DNA of 64,000 bases, from assembly GCA_902476265.1 (NCBI GenBank), contig CABSCP010000017.1:17412-81411 (forward strand). Direction: 5' to 3'. The notes beneath the pieces are model-generated. The model was not told the origin of the DNA, did not search any database, and worked only from the letters and a program-made list of their open reading frames with translations. How positions within the stretch are numbered: the first letter of the stretch is position 1; the number at the start of each line of letters is the position of its first letter. A program made the position numbers and the translations under genes. This DNA is from an uncultured Lachnospiraceae bacterium (GTDB taxonomy: Bacteria > Bacillota > Clostridia > Lachnospirales > Lachnospiraceae). Shown here piece by piece: positions 45,586-54,129 of the stretch.

Positions 45586-47340
45586 ATGGCTAAGAAAATA
45601 GATTCCAAACAGAAGCAGACCATAAAAAAGGTGCTGCGCTATATGAGACGATATTGGTTCTATCTGGGCCTTTCTGTCGTGCTGGCAGCCATTACCGTGG
45701 TTTCCACCCTTTATCTGCCGCTTTTGATCGGGGATACCGTGGACTGTATCCTGGGAAAAGGGGTTGTGGATTTTGCAGGCATTTTTGCCATTTTAAAGAA
45801 AATGGGTGTGGTGATCGCCATTACGGCGCTGGCCCAATGGATCATGAATGTGTGTAACAATAAAATGACTTATCAGATCGTGCGGGATATTCGAAACGAA
45901 GCTTTTCAAAAAATTGAGATCCTGCCTTTAAAATATATAGACGGCCATGCCCACGGAGAGATCGTCAGCCGTGTCATCGCGGACGTGGATCAGTTCGCGG
46001 ACGGTCTGCTGATGGGTTTTACACAGCTGTTTACAGGCGTCATCACCATCGTGGGAACGCTGGGCTTCATGCTCACCGTAAATGTGGGAATCACCCTGGT
46101 GGTCCTGTTCGTCACGCCGGTTTCCCTTTTTGTGGCTTCCTTTATCGCAAAGCGCACCTTCAAAATGTTTAAGCTGCAGTCCGAAACCCGCGGGGAACAG
46201 ACCGGATTGATTGACGAAATGATCGGAAACCAGAAAGTGGTACAGGCCTTCAACCATGAGGATGAAGCACTGGAAAAATTTGATGAAATCAACGGAAGGC
46301 TCCAGAAGTGTTCCCTTCAGGCGATTTTCTTTTCCTCCATCACAAATCCCGCCACTCGTTTTGTGAACAGCCTGGTGTATACCGGTGTGGGCGTCACCGG
46401 CGCACTGTCCGCCATCTCCGGCCATTTGAGCGTGGGACAGCTGACCTGTTTTTTAAGTTATGCAAACCAGTATACAAAGCCTTTTAATGAAATATCGGGT
46501 GTGGTGACGGAACTGCAGAATGCCATCGCCTGCGCGGGCAGGGTGTTTGAACTGATTGAAGAAAAACCCCAGATACCGGAACCTGACAACGCAGCGGTCC
46601 TTTCCGATATCAGAGGACGGGTGGACCTGAAAGATGTTTTTTTCTCCTACGATCCGGCCCAGAAGCTGATCGAAAATTTCAATCTTTCCGTAAAACCCGG
46701 CCAGCGTGTGGCCATCGTCGGTCCCACCGGCTGTGGAAAAACCACGGTCATCAATCTGCTGATGCGCTTTTATGATGTCACATCAGGCTCCATCCGGGTG
46801 GAAGACATGGATATCAGGGAAATGACGAGAAAAAGCCTGCGCGCCGGATACGGTATGGTGCTCCAGGAAACCTGGCTGCGGGCCGGAACCATCCGGGATA
46901 ACATTACGATCGGCAAACCGGATGCCACGGAGGAAGAAGTGATCGCCGCGGCAAAAGCCTGCCATGCCCACAGCTTCATCAAACGGCTTCCCGAAGGTTA
47001 TGACACCGTCATCAGCGAGGACGGCGGCAGCCTCTCTCAGGGCCAGAAACAGCTGCTGTGCATCACCCGCGTCATGCTCTGCAAACCGCCCATGCTGATT
47101 CTGGATGAAGCCACCTCCTCCATCGACACCCGTACGGAAATCCAGATCCAAAACGCCTTCGCAAAACTCATGGAGGGCCGCACCAGCTTCATCGTAGCCC
47201 ACCGCCTGTCAACCATCCGCGAAGCCGATACCATCCTGGTCATGAAAGACGGAAAAATCATCGAACAGGGCAACCATCAAACCCTGCTTGCGAAGAATGG
47301 CTTCTATGCGGGACTGTATAACAGCCAATATTCGTACTAG
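45586..47340 (+). CDS. ABC exporter half-transporter, consensus-site subunit (BmrD/TM288-like)
   Basis: 584 residues from ATG 45586; a TTG two codons earlier is too close to the ribosome site. Six membrane helices and an ATPase with Walker A GPTGCGKTT, Walker B LILDEATSS with the catalytic Glu, and the altered signature LSQGQKQLL. The altered signature and the partner's Walker B Asp fall in the same composite site, so the pair should have one active and one degenerate ATP site. Confidence 0.93.
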   Translation: MAKKIDSKQKQTIKKVLRYMRRYWFYLGLSVVLAAITVVSTLYLPLLIGDTVDCILGKGVVDFAGIFAILKKMGVVIAITALAQWIMNVCNNKMTYQIVRDIRNEAFQKIEILPLKYIDGHAHGEIVSRVIADVDQFADGLLMGFTQLFTGVITIVGTLGFMLTVNVGITLVVLFVTPVSLFVASFIAKRTFKMFKLQSETRGEQTGLIDEMIGNQKVVQAFNHEDEALEKFDEINGRLQKCSLQAIFFSSITNPATRFVNSLVYTGVGVTGALSAISGHLSVGQLTCFLSYANQYTKPFNEISGVVTELQNAIACAGRVFELIEEKPQIPEPDNAAVLSDIRGRVDLKDVFFSYDPAQKLIENFNLSVKPGQRVAIVGPTGCGKTTVINLLMRFYDVTSGSIRVEDMDIREMTRKSLRAGYGMVLQETWLRAGTIRDNITIGKPDATEEEVIAAAKACHAHSFIKRLPEGYDTVISEDGGSLSQGQKQLLCITRVMLCKPPMLILDEATSSIDTRTEIQIQNAFAKLMEGRTSFIVAHRLSTIREADTILVMKDGKIIEQGNHQTLLAKNGFYAGLYNSQYSY

Positions 47341-47351
47341 GCAGAACAGAA

Positions 47352-47405
47352 TACAGGACCAAAAGGAGGGACTCCGTGCTTGCACGAGAGGCCCTTTTTT
47401 TGGCC
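47352..47405 (+). terminator. Probable terminator of the ABC exporter operon
   Basis: CCAAAAGGAGGG pairs with CCCTTTTTTTGG with G-U pairs, and CGTGC/GCACG pairs inside the loop. A T-run is part of the 3' arm rather than after it, so strength is uncertain. Confidence 0.45.
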
Positions 47406-47429
47406 CTGTATGGTGCGAGCGAAGCGAGC

Positions 47430-47460
47430 GGGGAGGAAACGCCTTCCGGCGTTCCTCCCC
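47430..47460. repeat. GC-rich hairpin
   Basis: GGGGAGGAAACGCC and GGCGTTCCTCCCC form a near-perfect stem with a four-base loop. No T-run follows. The surrounding 47406-47590 is GC-rich, holds no credible gene, and ends at a sharp change to A/T-rich sequence at about 47590. Confidence 0.5.
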
Positions 47461-47742
47461 GCTGCTCTGCCGTGGCCTGCCAATCCCTCCAACACCCCCG
47501 CGCGCCTTGTGCCGCAACCGCGGCACAACAGCCCATAACCTTCCACTCGACATCCTGTACCCCCTGCCCCGCCCGTTTCCCTAGAGCGTGTTTGATTTTA
47601 GAACAATAGAAAATCATAATAAAAAATATTTCAGAGAATATATATTATGATTTGAAGCCTGAAATACAAATAATAGATATTGCTATTTCAAGTTAAATAA
47701 ACAAATCAAAATAAAGAAGGTATAATCAAAGCGTTATTTTGA

Positions 47743-47873
47743 GTTGGAGACATCTTGGATCTGGAAAAGTACATTCATTCGGATGATAAACCGGACATTT
47801 TGAACCAGGCGGCGCTTCTTCACTATCAGTTTGAATCCCCACTCCGTATCCTGCCCCGCCGCCCGTTTCCATA
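47743..47873 (+). pseudogene. Fic-domain protein fragment
   Basis: A short open stretch reads LEKYIHSDDKPDILNQ followed by AALLHYQFES, the helix just before the Fic active site in Fic/AMPylase proteins. The expected IHPFxDGNGRxGR motif is missing: after FES the frame reads PLRIL and soon stops at 47873. A stop at 47740-47742 closes the frame upstream. So this is an isolated scar of a Fic gene whose catalytic loop was deleted. The preceding 150 bases are A/T-rich and unlike the flanks, and hold nothing else I can identify. Confidence 0.65.
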
Positions 47874-47880
47874 GCAATCA

Positions 47881-49200
47881 TTATTTTATCATTTCTTTTG
47901 TATATCGAATCATCATCCATACCACAAAGACACCGATTACGAGCTCAGTGACCGGCATGGCAAGCCAGACCGCATTCGCGCCTGCTGCTGCCGGAAGAAA
48001 CAGAATCAGCCCTCCGCTGATCACCAATCCTCTGCCGACGGAAACAAGAAACGAAACCGCCGGTTTCATGAGGGACTGGAAATAGTAGGTTGAGAAAATG
48101 TTGAGCGGCAGCAACAGGAATGAAATCCCGTAACACCGCATGATGATCGGGGCAATCTGTAATACCGATGCTGTCGGACGCATAAAAATGCGGACAAACA
48201 CATTGGGTGCAGCCAGGATGAAAACAGTCCAGAAAACCCCGAAAAAAAGAGTTGTCTGCAGCGCATACTTCAGTGTTTCCCGAATTCGTTCCCGGTTTCC
48301 GGCACCGAAGTTGATGGAAAGAATCGGTTGGGAAGCCTGCCCTACGCTGTATGCACAGCACTGGACAAACATGCTGATATTGACAATTAAGCCATATACC
48401 GACAGGGCGTCTGTGCCCAGATACCGCATTATCTGCCGGTTGAACAGAATCGTCATAATCCCAACCGCCAGATCCACAAAAAAGGTGGAAAATCCGGTGG
48501 CCAGAATCCCCTTTAATTTCACAAAAATATGATGGACCGGCACAAGCCGGAGGGTATTGGATTTGGAGAAAAAGTGGGTCAGCATGATCAGCAATGTCAT
48601 GCATGAACCGGCGGCGGTAGCCAGACCGGCCCCCTGGATGCCCATATTCATTGTGAACACAAAGAAATAATCTCCAAAAACATTGAGGATGCCGCCGCAA
48701 AGGACCGCCGCGGTTGCCAGACCGGGAGCATTGTCATTCCGCAAAAATGCCGCCAGCATCTGATTGAAAACGAAAGCCGGGATCACCGTTTTAACAGGGA
48801 GCAAATAGGCTTTTGTCAGGGGCAGGATCGCCCCTTTTGCGCCGAACAGCCTCAGAAACGGTTCTTCCGCCAAAAAGATGACTGCCCACGCAGCCAACGC
48901 AAAAAAGACCGTGCCGGCCAGTGCGGCTGAAAAAAATTCATTACCGCTGTCTGCCCCTTTTCGCCCTTTTTCCAGACTATAGAGAACGGAACCGCCAATC
49001 CCCACCAGCAGACCAAGGCTGTAAATGATATTGAAAACAGGCATCACAACGGACATGGCGGCCGTTCCAAGCGGGCCGTGATATTGCCCCACCATAGCCA
49101 TATCCACAAGACCGTAGACGGAAGAAATACATGCGCTGCCAAAAGCGGCAGCGAGATACTTCAAGTAGAGCGGTTTGATATTTTCAGTTAATAAATTCAT
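47881..49200 (-). CDS. MATE family multidrug efflux protein
   Basis: 439 residues from ATG 49200, after AGGAGG. Twelve predicted membrane helices and MATE features (SVYGLVDMAMVGQYHGPLGTAAMSVVMPVFN at the start, and the mirrored SVGQASQPILSINFGAGNRERI in the second half). Exports cationic drugs by sodium or proton antiport. A longer in-frame start at 49278 would include a terminator hairpin and is rejected. The leader carries an attenuator and short ORF, so expression is probably inducible. Confidence 0.93.
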   Translation of the reverse strand: MNLLTENIKPLYLKYLAAAFGSACISSVYGLVDMAMVGQYHGPLGTAAMSVVMPVFNIIYSLGLLVGIGGSVLYSLEKGRKGADSGNEFFSAALAGTVFFALAAWAVIFLAEEPFLRLFGAKGAILPLTKAYLLPVKTVIPAFVFNQMLAAFLRNDNAPGLATAAVLCGGILNVFGDYFFVFTMNMGIQGAGLATAAGSCMTLLIMLTHFFSKSNTLRLVPVHHIFVKLKGILATGFSTFFVDLAVGIMTILFNRQIMRYLGTDALSVYGLIVNISMFVQCCAYSVGQASQPILSINFGAGNRERIRETLKYALQTTLFFGVFWTVFILAAPNVFVRIFMRPTASVLQIAPIIMRCYGISFLLLPLNIFSTYYFQSLMKPAVSFLVSVGRGLVISGGLILFLPAAAGANAVWLAMPVTELVIGVFVVWMMIRYTKEMIK

Positions 49201-49220
49201 GGATGTTTCCTCCTGTGCAC

Positions 49221-49271
49221 AAAAAATAGCCGGATAAGAAAACCGAACAAATACGGATCTCTTATCCGGCT
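49221..49271 (-). terminator. Attenuator terminator in the MATE leader
   Basis: On the minus strand AGCCGGATAAGA (49271-49260) pairs with TCTTATCCGGCT (49239-49228) and is followed by ATTTTTTG, an intrinsic terminator 20-odd bases before the MATE ribosome site. The same 10-base CCGGATAAGA also occurs earlier in the leader (around 49328-49319) and could capture the 3' arm instead, giving an antiterminator. Confidence 0.75.
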
Positions 49272-49274
49272 GAG

Positions 49275-49319
49275 TCATACGTGAGCACAGCCCTCCGAAA
49301 GAACCATTATGTCCGACAT
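49275..49319 (-). CDS. Putative 14-residue leader peptide of the MATE attenuator
   Basis: ATG 49319 to TGA 49275-49277 encodes MSDIMVLSEGCAHV. The start lies next to the first CCGGATAAGA copy and the stop lies just before the terminator stem, the layout of ribosome-mediated attenuation. The ribosome site is weak (AAGG), so this remains a candidate. Confidence 0.5.
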   Translation of the reverse strand: MSDIMVLSEGCAHV

Positions 49320-49368
49320 CTTATCCGGCCTTATATTACGACTATAAGTCCTCCGATGAATGTCGGTT

Positions 49369-49397
49369 ATGATACAATATCCAGAAGATGATGTCAA
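49369..49397 (-). promoter_or_regulatory. Promoter of the MATE gene
   Basis: Minus strand: TTGACA (49397-49392), 17-base spacer, TATCAT (49374-49369). It predicts a leader of about 160 bases holding the short ORF and terminator. Confidence 0.8.
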
Positions 49398-49398
49398 G

Positions 49399-49441
49399 CC
49401 CTCTCTTCGATATGTCCTCTCTTCGTCCCTCTCTTCGATAT
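49399..49441. repeat. Three direct repeats in the divergent MATE / response-regulator region
   Basis: CCCTCTCTTCGATAT occurs at 49399-49413 and 49427-49441, with a partial copy TCCTCTCTTCG at 49415-49425. They start immediately upstream of the MATE -35 box and lie before the response-regulator promoter, so they may bind a regulator. Confidence 0.6.
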
Positions 49442-49475
49442 TTTATCTTTTCGGCAATGAAAAGGACAAAATTCA

Positions 49476-49504
49476 TAGCCAATCTCCCGGTAAAATGCTA
49501 TACT
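49476..49504 (+). promoter_or_regulatory. Candidate promoter of the two-component/ABC module
   Basis: TAGCCA at 49476-49481, 17-base spacer, TATACT at 49499-49504 with TG one base upstream. Confidence 0.5.
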
Positions 49505-49556
49505 GAACCCAAGTTACTGCCAATACCGCACAACAGGAATTTTTCGGAGAAAACAG

Positions 49557-50243
49557 ATGAAACGAATTTTTTTTGTAGAGGATGATTTAAGTCTGATCAG
49601 TGGTTTATCTTTTGCGATCAAAAAACAGGGATATGAAATAGAGGTAGCCCGGACGCGCCTGGAGGCGGAAAAATTATGGATCAACGGCAAATATGATCTG
49701 GCCATCCTGGATGTATCCCTTCCCGACGGCTCCGGTTATGATCTGTGCAGGGAAATCCGGAGAACATCAAAGATCCCGATTGTTTTTCTCACCGCCGCAG
49801 ATGAGGAAACGGACATCATCATGGGGCTGGATATCGGCGCCGACGACTATATCACAAAGCCTTTCAAACTGGCGGTATTCCTGTCCAAAATAAATGCAAT
49901 TCTCCGCAGAAGCGATAATTTCAATCAGTCGGATTCCGAATTAAATTCCGACGGTATCAAAGTCTGCCTGTTGAAAAGGGAAGTCTATAAAAACGGAAAA
50001 ATGCTCGACTTAACGGCGGGAGAGTATAAACTGCTCTGCCTTTTTATGGAAAACCCGGACATTGTTCTTTCGGCGGAACAGATTCTGGGAAAACTATGGG
50101 ACTGTGACGAAAACTATATCGATAACAATACCCTCACCGTATATATCCGCAGGCTCCGCACTAAAATTGAGGACAATCCCGCACAACCGAAGAAAATCGT
50201 GACCGTCCGGCGCATGGGATATAAATGGAATACGGCTGATTGA
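49557..50243 (+). CDS. OmpR/PhoB-type response regulator (BceR-like)
   Basis: 228 residues. Receiver domain with the acidic pocket VEDD, phospho-acceptor Asp52 (AILDVSLPDGSG) and Lys in ITKPF, then an OmpR winged helix (LTAGEYKLLCLFMENPD to IRRLRTKIEDNP). Starts an operon with a short-loop sensor kinase and a FtsX-type ABC transporter, the Bce arrangement for sensing and removing antimicrobial peptides. Confidence 0.93.
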   Translation: MKRIFFVEDDLSLISGLSFAIKKQGYEIEVARTRLEAEKLWINGKYDLAILDVSLPDGSGYDLCREIRRTSKIPIVFLTAADEETDIIMGLDIGADDYITKPFKLAVFLSKINAILRRSDNFNQSDSELNSDGIKVCLLKREVYKNGKMLDLTAGEYKLLCLFMENPDIVLSAEQILGKLWDCDENYIDNNTLTVYIRRLRTKIEDNPAQPKKIVTVRRMGYKWNTAD

Positions 50244-50251
50244 GGTGAAGG

Positions 50252-51286
50252 ATGAAAATACTGGTAAACAGGAAAAATAAACAGCTCTTTTGTACAATAT
50301 TGGCGGCAATCGTAGGATTCGCACTGCTTTCTGCTGTGATCATCGCTTTGCATGTAAAAAATGCAGCATTTTATGTGCTGCTTGCGGGCCTTTTCATGAG
50401 CGCTTTTATACTGGCCATGATCTACAGGTACTTCTATGTACAGAATCAGATCATGGAAAATGCGATTGTGCAAATTAAAGAATATATCTCCGGAAATCAG
50501 AATGCACGGATTGAATGCGATGATGAAGGCGAATTATACCGGCTGTTCCATGAAGTGAACACCCTGGTCTCCATTCTGAATGCTCACGCCGAAAAAGAGG
50601 GGAAATCGAAAAAATTTTTAAAAGCGACCATATCCGATATCTCCCATCAGTTAAAAACACCCCTGGCCGCCCTCAATATCTATAACGGCATCCTGCAGGA
50701 GGCGGATGAACTGACAACAGTCAGGGAATTTACCGCCCTGTCCGAACAGGAACTGGACAGGATCGAAATACTGGTGCAAAATCTTCTGAAAATCACAAAA
50801 CTTGATGCAGGAACCATTGTGATTGACAAAAACAGGGAAAATGTGTCTGAGATGATGAAAGAGATCAGAAAGCATTTTGGGTATCGCGCACAGCAGGAGG
50901 GCAAGAAACTGGAACTGTCAGGGGATGACGGCGTCACAATGCTCTGTGACCGCAGCTGGCTGATGGAAGCGGTCAGCAATATTGTAAAAAATGCTTTGGA
51001 CCATACCCAAAAAGGAAATACCGTCCGGATCGAATGGACCCAATATCCGTCAATGGTGCAGATCGTGATAAAGGATGACGGAAGCGGAATACATCCGGAA
51101 GACTTACACCACATATTCAAGCGGTTTTACCGCAGCCGGTTTTCCAAAGACACCCAGGGGATCGGCCTGGGACTGCCCCTGGCAAAAGCGATCGTGGAAG
51201 CCCACAGCGGCACCATAGAGGTGGACAGCAGGCTGGGCGCCGGATCCACATTTACCATGAATTTTTTGAATCCTACAAAATTGTAG
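50252..51286 (+). CDS. Sensor histidine kinase (BceS-like, intramembrane-sensing)
   Basis: 344 residues. Two membrane helices (about 12-33 and 38-58) with only about four residues between, so it has no extracellular sensor; such kinases usually read the state of a partner ABC transporter. H box SDISHQLKTPLAAL with His132, then N, G1 and G2 boxes (NIVKNALDH, DDGSGI, GIGLGLPLAKAI). The transporter encoded next is the probable input. Confidence 0.93.
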   Translation: MKILVNRKNKQLFCTILAAIVGFALLSAVIIALHVKNAAFYVLLAGLFMSAFILAMIYRYFYVQNQIMENAIVQIKEYISGNQNARIECDDEGELYRLFHEVNTLVSILNAHAEKEGKSKKFLKATISDISHQLKTPLAALNIYNGILQEADELTTVREFTALSEQELDRIEILVQNLLKITKLDAGTIVIDKNRENVSEMMKEIRKHFGYRAQQEGKKLELSGDDGVTMLCDRSWLMEAVSNIVKNALDHTQKGNTVRIEWTQYPSMVQIVIKDDGSGIHPEDLHHIFKRFYRSRFSKDTQGIGLGLPLAKAIVEAHSGTIEVDSRLGAGSTFTMNFLNPTKL

Positions 51287-51316
51287 GATTCCTGTAATAT
51301 GGCAGTAGGATTGACA
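51272..51316 (+). promoter_or_regulatory. Regulatory repeats and -35 box before the ABC ATPase gene
   Basis: GTAGGATT repeats at 51283-51290 and 51305-51312, 22 bases (two helical turns) apart; the second runs into TTGACA (51311-51316). An overlapping inverted repeat CCTACAA-AA-TTGTAGG lies at 51272-51287. The -10 region 17 bases on (CAATAC) is poor, as expected for a response-regulator-dependent promoter. Confidence 0.6.
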
Positions 51317-51356
51317 TGCTATTCTTTCTTCATCAATACAGAAGGAGGTGTTTATT

Positions 51357-52040
51357 ATGAATTTGTTGGAAGTCAAAAATATTTCTAAAACCTATGGCAG
51401 CGGTGAGGCCGCAGTACACGCATTAAAAGATGTCAGCTTTTCCGTTCCCAAGGGAGAGTTTGTGGCAATCGTGGGAGAGTCCGGCTCTGGCAAAAGTACA
51501 CTTTTGAATATGGTGGGGGCGCTGGATACGCCCACCTCCGGAAAAGTGTTCATTGACGGAAAAGACATTTTCGGGATGAAGGAGAGCAGTCTGACGGTGT
51601 TTCGGCGCAGGCACATCGGGTTCATTTTTCAGAGCTTTAACCTGGTGCCGGAACTGACCGTTGAACAGAACATCATTTTCCCGGTGCTGCTGGATTATCA
51701 AAAGCCGGACAGGAAATACCTGGAAGAACTGCTGAAGGTATTAAATTTAAAGGAACGCCGACATCATCTGCCCAGTCAGCTTTCAGGCGGGCAGCAGCAA
51801 AGAGTGGCCATCGGGAGAGCGCTGATCACACGGCCCGCGTTGATTCTTGCGGATGAACCCACCGGGAATCTGGATAGCAAAAACAGCAGTGAGGTAATCG
51901 CTCTGTTAAAAGAAGCGTCCAAAATGTATGAACAGACCATTGTCATGATTACACACAGTCGCAGTATCGCCCAGACCGCAGACAGGGTATTGCAGGTTTC
52001 GGACGGCGAACTGACGGATTTTGGGAGGTGTCATGAATGA
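51357..52040 (+). CDS. ABC transporter ATPase (BceA/LolD/MacB-like)
   Basis: 227 residues from ATG 51357, nine bases after AAGGAGG. Walker A GESGSGKST, signature LSGGQQQRV, Walker B LILADEPTGNLDS, the form typical of ATPases that work with FtsX-fold permeases. ATGA overlap with the permease gene. Confidence 0.94.
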   Translation: MNLLEVKNISKTYGSGEAAVHALKDVSFSVPKGEFVAIVGESGSGKSTLLNMVGALDTPTSGKVFIDGKDIFGMKESSLTVFRRRHIGFIFQSFNLVPELTVEQNIIFPVLLDYQKPDRKYLEELLKVLNLKERRHHLPSQLSGGQQQRVAIGRALITRPALILADEPTGNLDSKNSSEVIALLKEASKMYEQTIVMITHSRSIAQTADRVLQVSDGELTDFGRCHE

Positions 52041-53848
52041 AAAGTTATCTGAGCCTGATTCCGATTTCTGCAAAGGTACACAAACGTCAGAATCGGATGA
52101 CACTTTTGTGCATTGTCTTTGCCGTGTTCCTGGTGACCGCCGTTTTCAGCATGGCGGAAATGGGCGCCAGAATGGAGAAGACAAGACTGCTGGAAAAACA
52201 TGGCGGATTTCATCCGGAGGATTTGTGGGGCAGCGCTTGGGGGCAGTCATTGTACCTGATTGCAGGAGCCTTATTCTTAATGATTCTGATTGCGGGAGTG
52301 CTGATGATTTCCAGCAGCATAAACAGCAATGTAGCGCAGAGAATCAAATTTTTCGGAATGATGCGCTGCATCGGAATGAGCGGACAGCAGATCAAACGTT
52401 TTGTGAGGCTGGAAGCGCTTAACTGGTGTAAAACGGCGATCCCGGCAGGATTGATCCTTGGGATTGCAGCATCCTGGGGGTTATGCGCCGGATTTAAATT
52501 TCTGGTTGGCGGAGAGTTTTCCGGCATTCCTCTTTTTGGAATCAGCATCGTAGGGATCATCAGCGGAACCGCTGTGGGGATCATTACGGTGCTGATCGCC
52601 GCCAGGTCTCCTGCAAAACGAGCGGCCAAGGTATCTCCTGTGGCGGCAGTTTCGGGAAATTCGGAAAATATGGAAAATGTGCGTCATGCGGTGAATACCC
52701 GCCTGTTTCCGATCGAAGCCGCACTTGGTGTTCAACATGCGGTGGCGGTAAAGAAAAACCTGATTCTGATGACCGGGTCCTTTGCCTTAAGCATTATCCT
52801 CTTTTTGAGTTTTTCGGTGCTGATTGATCTTGTGAACTGTCTGATGCCCCAGTCGGCCGCCACCGCGGATCTCGACATTTCAAGCGGCGACGGTTCCAAT
52901 GCAATCGACAGCGGACTGCCCGCCAAAATCAGCGGTATGGGCGGCGTAAAGCAGGTTTACGGGCGCAGGAGCATCTTTGATCTTCCCGCTCAGACCGACA
53001 ATCAGAATGTTTCCGCTTCCACCGTTGATCTTGTTTCCTATGATGATTTTGATTTGGACTGTCTGAAAAAAGATCATGCATTAAAAAGAGGCAGTGATCT
53101 TTCTAAAGTATACGGCGACAGCAGCTATGTGCTCGCTGCCTGGGATCAGGACAGCGCGCTGAAAATCGGTGACAAAATACAGGTGGGGGAGGAAGAAGTA
53201 GAAATCGCAGGGTTATTAAAAAACGATCCCTTCAGTTCCGACGGGCTCACAAACGGCAAGGTGACGCTGATTACTTCCGGAGAAACGTTTGCACGTCTCA
53301 CCGGCATAACAGACTATTCCCTTGTCCTGATACAGACAACCGGAGATGTCACGGACGAAGAAGTGGCGGCAATCAGCGAAATGTCGGCTGAAAACCTGAA
53401 TTTTCATGACCGGCGTGAGCAGCGCACCACCGGCACCTATCTGGCATTTTTACTCTGTGTATATGGATTTTTGACCATTATAACGCTGGTCACGGTCTTG
53501 AATATTGTCAACAGCATTTCCATGAGTGTATCCGCCAGAATCAAGCAGTACGGGGCCATGCGCGCGGTGGGAATGGACGAACGGCAGCTGACGAAAATGA
53601 TAGCGGCGGAGGCCTTCACCTATGCGGTGTCCGGCTGCATGGCGGGCTGCATCGCCGGCCTTATGATCAGCAAATTACTCTATGACGTAATGATTACAAC
53701 CCACTTTAAATACGCAGTCTGGCGCATCCCGGCGGGACAGCTGTTTCTCATCCTGGCAGTTGTTTTTGCCGCCGCTGCCATCGCGGTTTATGCGCCGGCA
53801 AAACGGATTCAAAGCATATCGGTGACAGAGACGATCAATGAATTGTAA
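52037..53848 (+). CDS. FtsX-like ABC transporter permease
   Basis: 603 residues. I count eight membrane helices: one at 21-42, three between 70 and 190, one at 240-262, then a large extracellular region of about 210 residues, and three at the end (about 473-592). Two FtsX domains are visible (QRIKFFGMMRCIGMSGQQI and ARIKQYGAMRAVGMDERQL). The first extracellular loop is only about 27 residues, so the two halves are unequal. With the adjacent ATPase, kinase and regulator it forms a Bce-like peptide-resistance module. Confidence 0.9.
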   Translation: MKSYLSLIPISAKVHKRQNRMTLLCIVFAVFLVTAVFSMAEMGARMEKTRLLEKHGGFHPEDLWGSAWGQSLYLIAGALFLMILIAGVLMISSSINSNVAQRIKFFGMMRCIGMSGQQIKRFVRLEALNWCKTAIPAGLILGIAASWGLCAGFKFLVGGEFSGIPLFGISIVGIISGTAVGIITVLIAARSPAKRAAKVSPVAAVSGNSENMENVRHAVNTRLFPIEAALGVQHAVAVKKNLILMTGSFALSIILFLSFSVLIDLVNCLMPQSAATADLDISSGDGSNAIDSGLPAKISGMGGVKQVYGRRSIFDLPAQTDNQNVSASTVDLVSYDDFDLDCLKKDHALKRGSDLSKVYGDSSYVLAAWDQDSALKIGDKIQVGEEEVEIAGLLKNDPFSSDGLTNGKVTLITSGETFARLTGITDYSLVLIQTTGDVTDEEVAAISEMSAENLNFHDRREQRTTGTYLAFLLCVYGFLTIITLVTVLNIVNSISMSVSARIKQYGAMRAVGMDERQLTKMIAAEAFTYAVSGCMAGCIAGLMISKLLYDVMITTHFKYAVWRIPAGQLFLILAVVFAAAAIAVYAPAKRIQSISVTETINEL

Positions 53849-53866
53849 TAGGCTGAAAGCAGCCAA

Positions 53867-53904
53867 AAAGCCCCGGCAGGGAGAGAAAATCCCGCCGGGG
53901 CTTT
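53867..53904 (+). terminator. Rho-independent terminator after the ABC permease gene
   Basis: AAAGCCCCGGCAGGGA pairs with TCCCGCCGGGGCTTT with one bulge. Confidence 0.75.
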
Positions 53905-53946
53905 GGTATGGCAGCTTTAAAATCGGGCAATTTTTCCTGTTTCACA

Positions 53947-53975
53947 TTGCTTTTTAAGATTTTGGATGCTAAAAT
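53947..53975 (+). promoter_or_regulatory. Promoter of the second Rpn-type gene
   Basis: TTGCTT at 53947-53952, 17-base spacer, TAAAAT at 53970-53975 with TG one base upstream. Confidence 0.55.
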
Positions 53976-54129
53976 GAAGGCAAGCATAATTTCTAAGAAT
54001 CCGGGCGTAAGCCGTCTTTTCTCTTATTTCATTTCAGAAACTCTATGCTTACATACCTCAAAATGAAGCAGGAGTGTCCGAAACGGAAAAGAAAGCTCCT
54101 GCTGTATCAACTGCAGAAAGGAGCAGCTT

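Noticed and set aside
47337..47617. Overlapping open frames on both strands after the ABC exporter
   Set aside because: GC-rich stretch with hairpins; translations are Arg/Pro/Ala-rich with no domain or ribosome site.
49201..49278. Longer in-frame start of the MATE gene
   Set aside because: It would translate the terminator hairpin and its T-run; ATG 49200 has a strong ribosome site.
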